Origin: Gammaproteobacteria bacterium
Lineage (GTDB): Bacteria > Pseudomonadota > Gammaproteobacteria > SZUA-152
DNA: 14,625 nucleotides
Direction of reading: 5' to 3'
Assembly: GCA_024762755.1 (NCBI GenBank)
Contig: JANTGX010000030.1
Coordinates: 1-14,625, forward strand
Part shown: one piece after another, positions 13,169 to 14,625 of the stretch
Position numbering within the stretch: the first letter of the stretch is position 1
Layout: every line of letters begins with the position of its first letter
The notes under the pieces: model-generated
What the model was told of the DNA's origin: nothing
Database searches by the model: none
The model's input: the letters and a program-made list of their open reading frames with translations, nothing else
Program-made: the position numbers and the translations under genes

Positions 13169-14625
13169 TCAGCCGCGGCGCCAGGCGTGGAAGCGCGCCA
13201 GGCCGCGCAGCAGGCCCTCGGGGGCGTGGCGTCGGCGCCATTCGCCGGCGACGTATTTGTTGGCCTCGTTGAGGGTCGGGTAGACGTGGATGGTGGCGAG
13301 GATCTTCTTCAGGCCGAGGCCGTGACGCATGGCGAGGACGAACTCGGCGAGCATTTCGCTGGCGTGGGCGCCGACGATGGTGACCCCGAGGATGCGATCA
13401 CTGCCCGGTGGCGTGAGCACCGAGACGAAGCCATCGGCCTCGCCCTCGGTGATGGCACGGTCCAGTTCCTCCAGGCCGAAGGTGGTGACCTCGTGGGCGA
13501 TGCCCTGTGCCTCGGCCTCTTGCCGGTTGAGTCCGACCCGCGCCACCTCGGGGTCGGTGTAGGTGGCCCAGGGAATGACGCGATAGTCGACGCGGAAGCG
13601 GGCGAACGGTGCGAACAGGGCATTCACCGCGGCGTACCAGGCCTGGTGAGCCGCGGTGTGGGTGAACTGATAGGGGCCGGTGACGTCGCCGCAGACGTAG
13701 ACGTCGGGGTGGCTGGTGCGCAGTAGGCCGTCGGCCGGCAGGCGGCCGCCCGCGTCGGTGGTGATCCCCAGTTCCTCCAGCCCCAGACCTTCGGTATTGG
13801 CGCGTCGGCCGAGGGCCACCAGCACGCGGTCGAAGGCAATGCGCACCTCGCCATCAGCGTGCGTGCAGATCAGTGTGTGCTCACTCTCTCCCGCCTCGAA
13901 GCACTGCGCGCTGTGGCCGGTGAGCACGCGCAGGCCCTCGGCCGCCAGGCGGGCGGCGACCTGCGCGCCCACCGCGGCGTCTTCGCGTGGGAGCAGACGC
14001 GGCCCGCGCTGTACCAGGGTCACCGCGCTGCCCAGGCGCTGGAAGGCCTGCGCCAGCTCGCAGCCGATGGGGCCGCCACCCAGCACCAGCAGTCGCCGGG
14101 GCCGTTCACGCAGTCCCCACACCGTGTCCGAGGTCAGCGGCTGCACCGCCTCGATACCGGGGATGGGGGGCAGCACGGGCCGCGCGCCGGTGGCGACGAT
14201 GACCTTGCGCGCGCTGATCCGTCGACCGTCCAGCTCGAGGGTGTGTGCATCCAGCAGCCGGGCCCGTGCCTGCGCGACCTCCACGCCGAGGCCGCGATAG
14301 CGTTCGGCGGAGTCGTGGGGGGCGACGCGCGCGATGACCCGCTGCACCCGCGCCATCACCGCCGCAAAATCGGCCGATGGTTGACCCGTCTGCAGGCCGA
14401 ACTCTTCGCCGCGGCGGGCCAGTTGCAGTACCTGCGCCGAACGCAGCAGGGCCTTACTCGGCACGCAGCCGGTATTGAGGCAGTCGCCGCCCATGGGGCC
14501 CTTCTCGATCAGGATCACCCGCGCCCGCACGGTGGCCGCGATATAGGCGGAGACCAGCCCCGCCGCCCCTCCGCCGATCACCGCCAGGTTGTAGTCGTAG
14601 TGCCGGCGGCGTCTCAGCAGCAGGA
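13169..14625 (-). CDS. FAD-dependent pyridine nucleotide-disulfide oxidoreductase, 5' end beyond the window
   Basis: The visible 484 residues form a complete mercuric-reductase/lipoamide-dehydrogenase-like module. Numbering from the Val codon at 14581: FAD motif GGGAAG (3-8); redox-active disulfide GGDCLNTGCVPSK (Cys34, Cys39); NAD(P) motif GGGPIGCE (168-175); second FAD block VYVCGDV (294-300); and the dimer-interface catalytic block HVYPTLNEANKYVAGEW (432-448) with His432 and Glu439. The frame stays open to the edge and reads LLLRRRRHYDYNLA before the FAD motif. So the GTG at 14581 is not the true start. The tail of a hydrophobic, then basic segment suggests the known two-domain architecture of an N-terminal TVP38/TMEM64 membrane domain fused to this oxidoreductase. 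The physiological substrate is unknown. It precedes the YcgN-type gene. Confidence 0.9.
   Translation of the reverse strand, partial: LLLRRRRHYDYNLAVIGGGAAGLVSAYIAATVRARVILIEKGPMGGDCLNTGCVPSKALLRSAQVLQLARRGEEFGLQTGQPSADFAAVMARVQRVIARVAPHDSAERYRGLGVEVAQARARLLDAHTLELDGRRISARKVIVATGARPVLPPIPGIEAVQPLTSDTVWGLRERPRRLLVLGGGPIGCELAQAFQRLGSAVTLVQRGPRLLPREDAAVGAQVAARLAAEGLRVLTGHSAQCFEAGESEHTLICTHADGEVRIAFDRVLVALGRRANTEGLGLEELGITTDAGGRLPADGLLRTSHPDVYVCGDVTGPYQFTHTAAHQAWYAAVNALFAPFARFRVDYRVIPWATYTDPEVARVGLNRQEAEAQGIAHEVTTFGLEELDRAITEGEADGFVSVLTPPGSDRILGVTIVGAHASEMLAEFVLAMRHGLGLKKILATIHVYPTLNEANKYVAGEWRRRHAPEGLLRGLARFHAWRRG

Overview
The window reads as chromosomal DNA of a GC-rich gammaproteobacterium with a microaerobic or facultative respiratory life style. 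The gene set (proteobacterial-type cbb3 oxidase with its full assembly set, a YcgN/UPF0260 protein, a PHA-granule-region protein, and an FAD oxidoreductase that looks like the C-terminal half of a TVP38/TMEM64 fusion) would fit a purple-sulfur or sulfur-oxidiser relative (Chromatiales-like). That lineage guess is inference only.

Layout, left to right. (1) Positions 1-223 hold no gene. They contain a 78-nt long-armed palindrome (37-114), a 13-bp tandem duplication, and a perfect TATAAT facing out of the left edge. (2) 224-946 (-): a TauE/SafE (UreH-like) membrane protein of the kind found beside cbb3 assembly genes. (3) 1165-1836 (+): an unrecognised membrane-anchored protein on the opposite strand, wedged between safE and ccoS. 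(4) 1880-10332 (-): a complete cbb3 cytochrome c oxidase locus in the order ccoN-ccoO-ccoQ-ccoP-[37-aa membrane microprotein]-ccoG-ccoH-ccoI-ccoS. (5) 10333-10961: a 629-bp intergenic region with a hairpin in the ccoN leader, an intrinsic terminator on the minus strand, and a highly structured stretch that could be a small RNA or a long galT 3' UTR. (6) 10962-12068 (-): a galactose-1-phosphate uridylyltransferase family enzyme. (7) 12341-12616 (+): a PHA_gran_rgn family protein. (8) 12697-13134 (-): a YcgN-type cysteine-cluster protein. (9) 13169-14625 (-): an FAD/NAD(P) disulfide oxidoreductase whose 5' end lies beyond the right edge.

How the genes work together: CcoN/O/P form the catalytic oxidase (heme b, heme b3-CuB and three c-type hemes) with CcoQ as small accessory subunit. 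CcoG reduces and handles copper, CcoI exports copper for CuB assembly, and CcoH and CcoS complete maturation. The neighbouring SafE-family protein may contribute a metal or maturation function. All known metal-ligand residues of CcoN, CcoO and CcoP are present, so the oxidase should be functional.

The least explained items are the 37-aa single-helix protein inside the cco operon, the four hairpins that flank it, the structured RNA candidate between galT and ccoN, the long palindrome at the left edge, and the unidentified plus-strand protein that separates safE from the rest of the cco locus. No CRISPR array, tRNA, rRNA or complete insertion sequence was seen.
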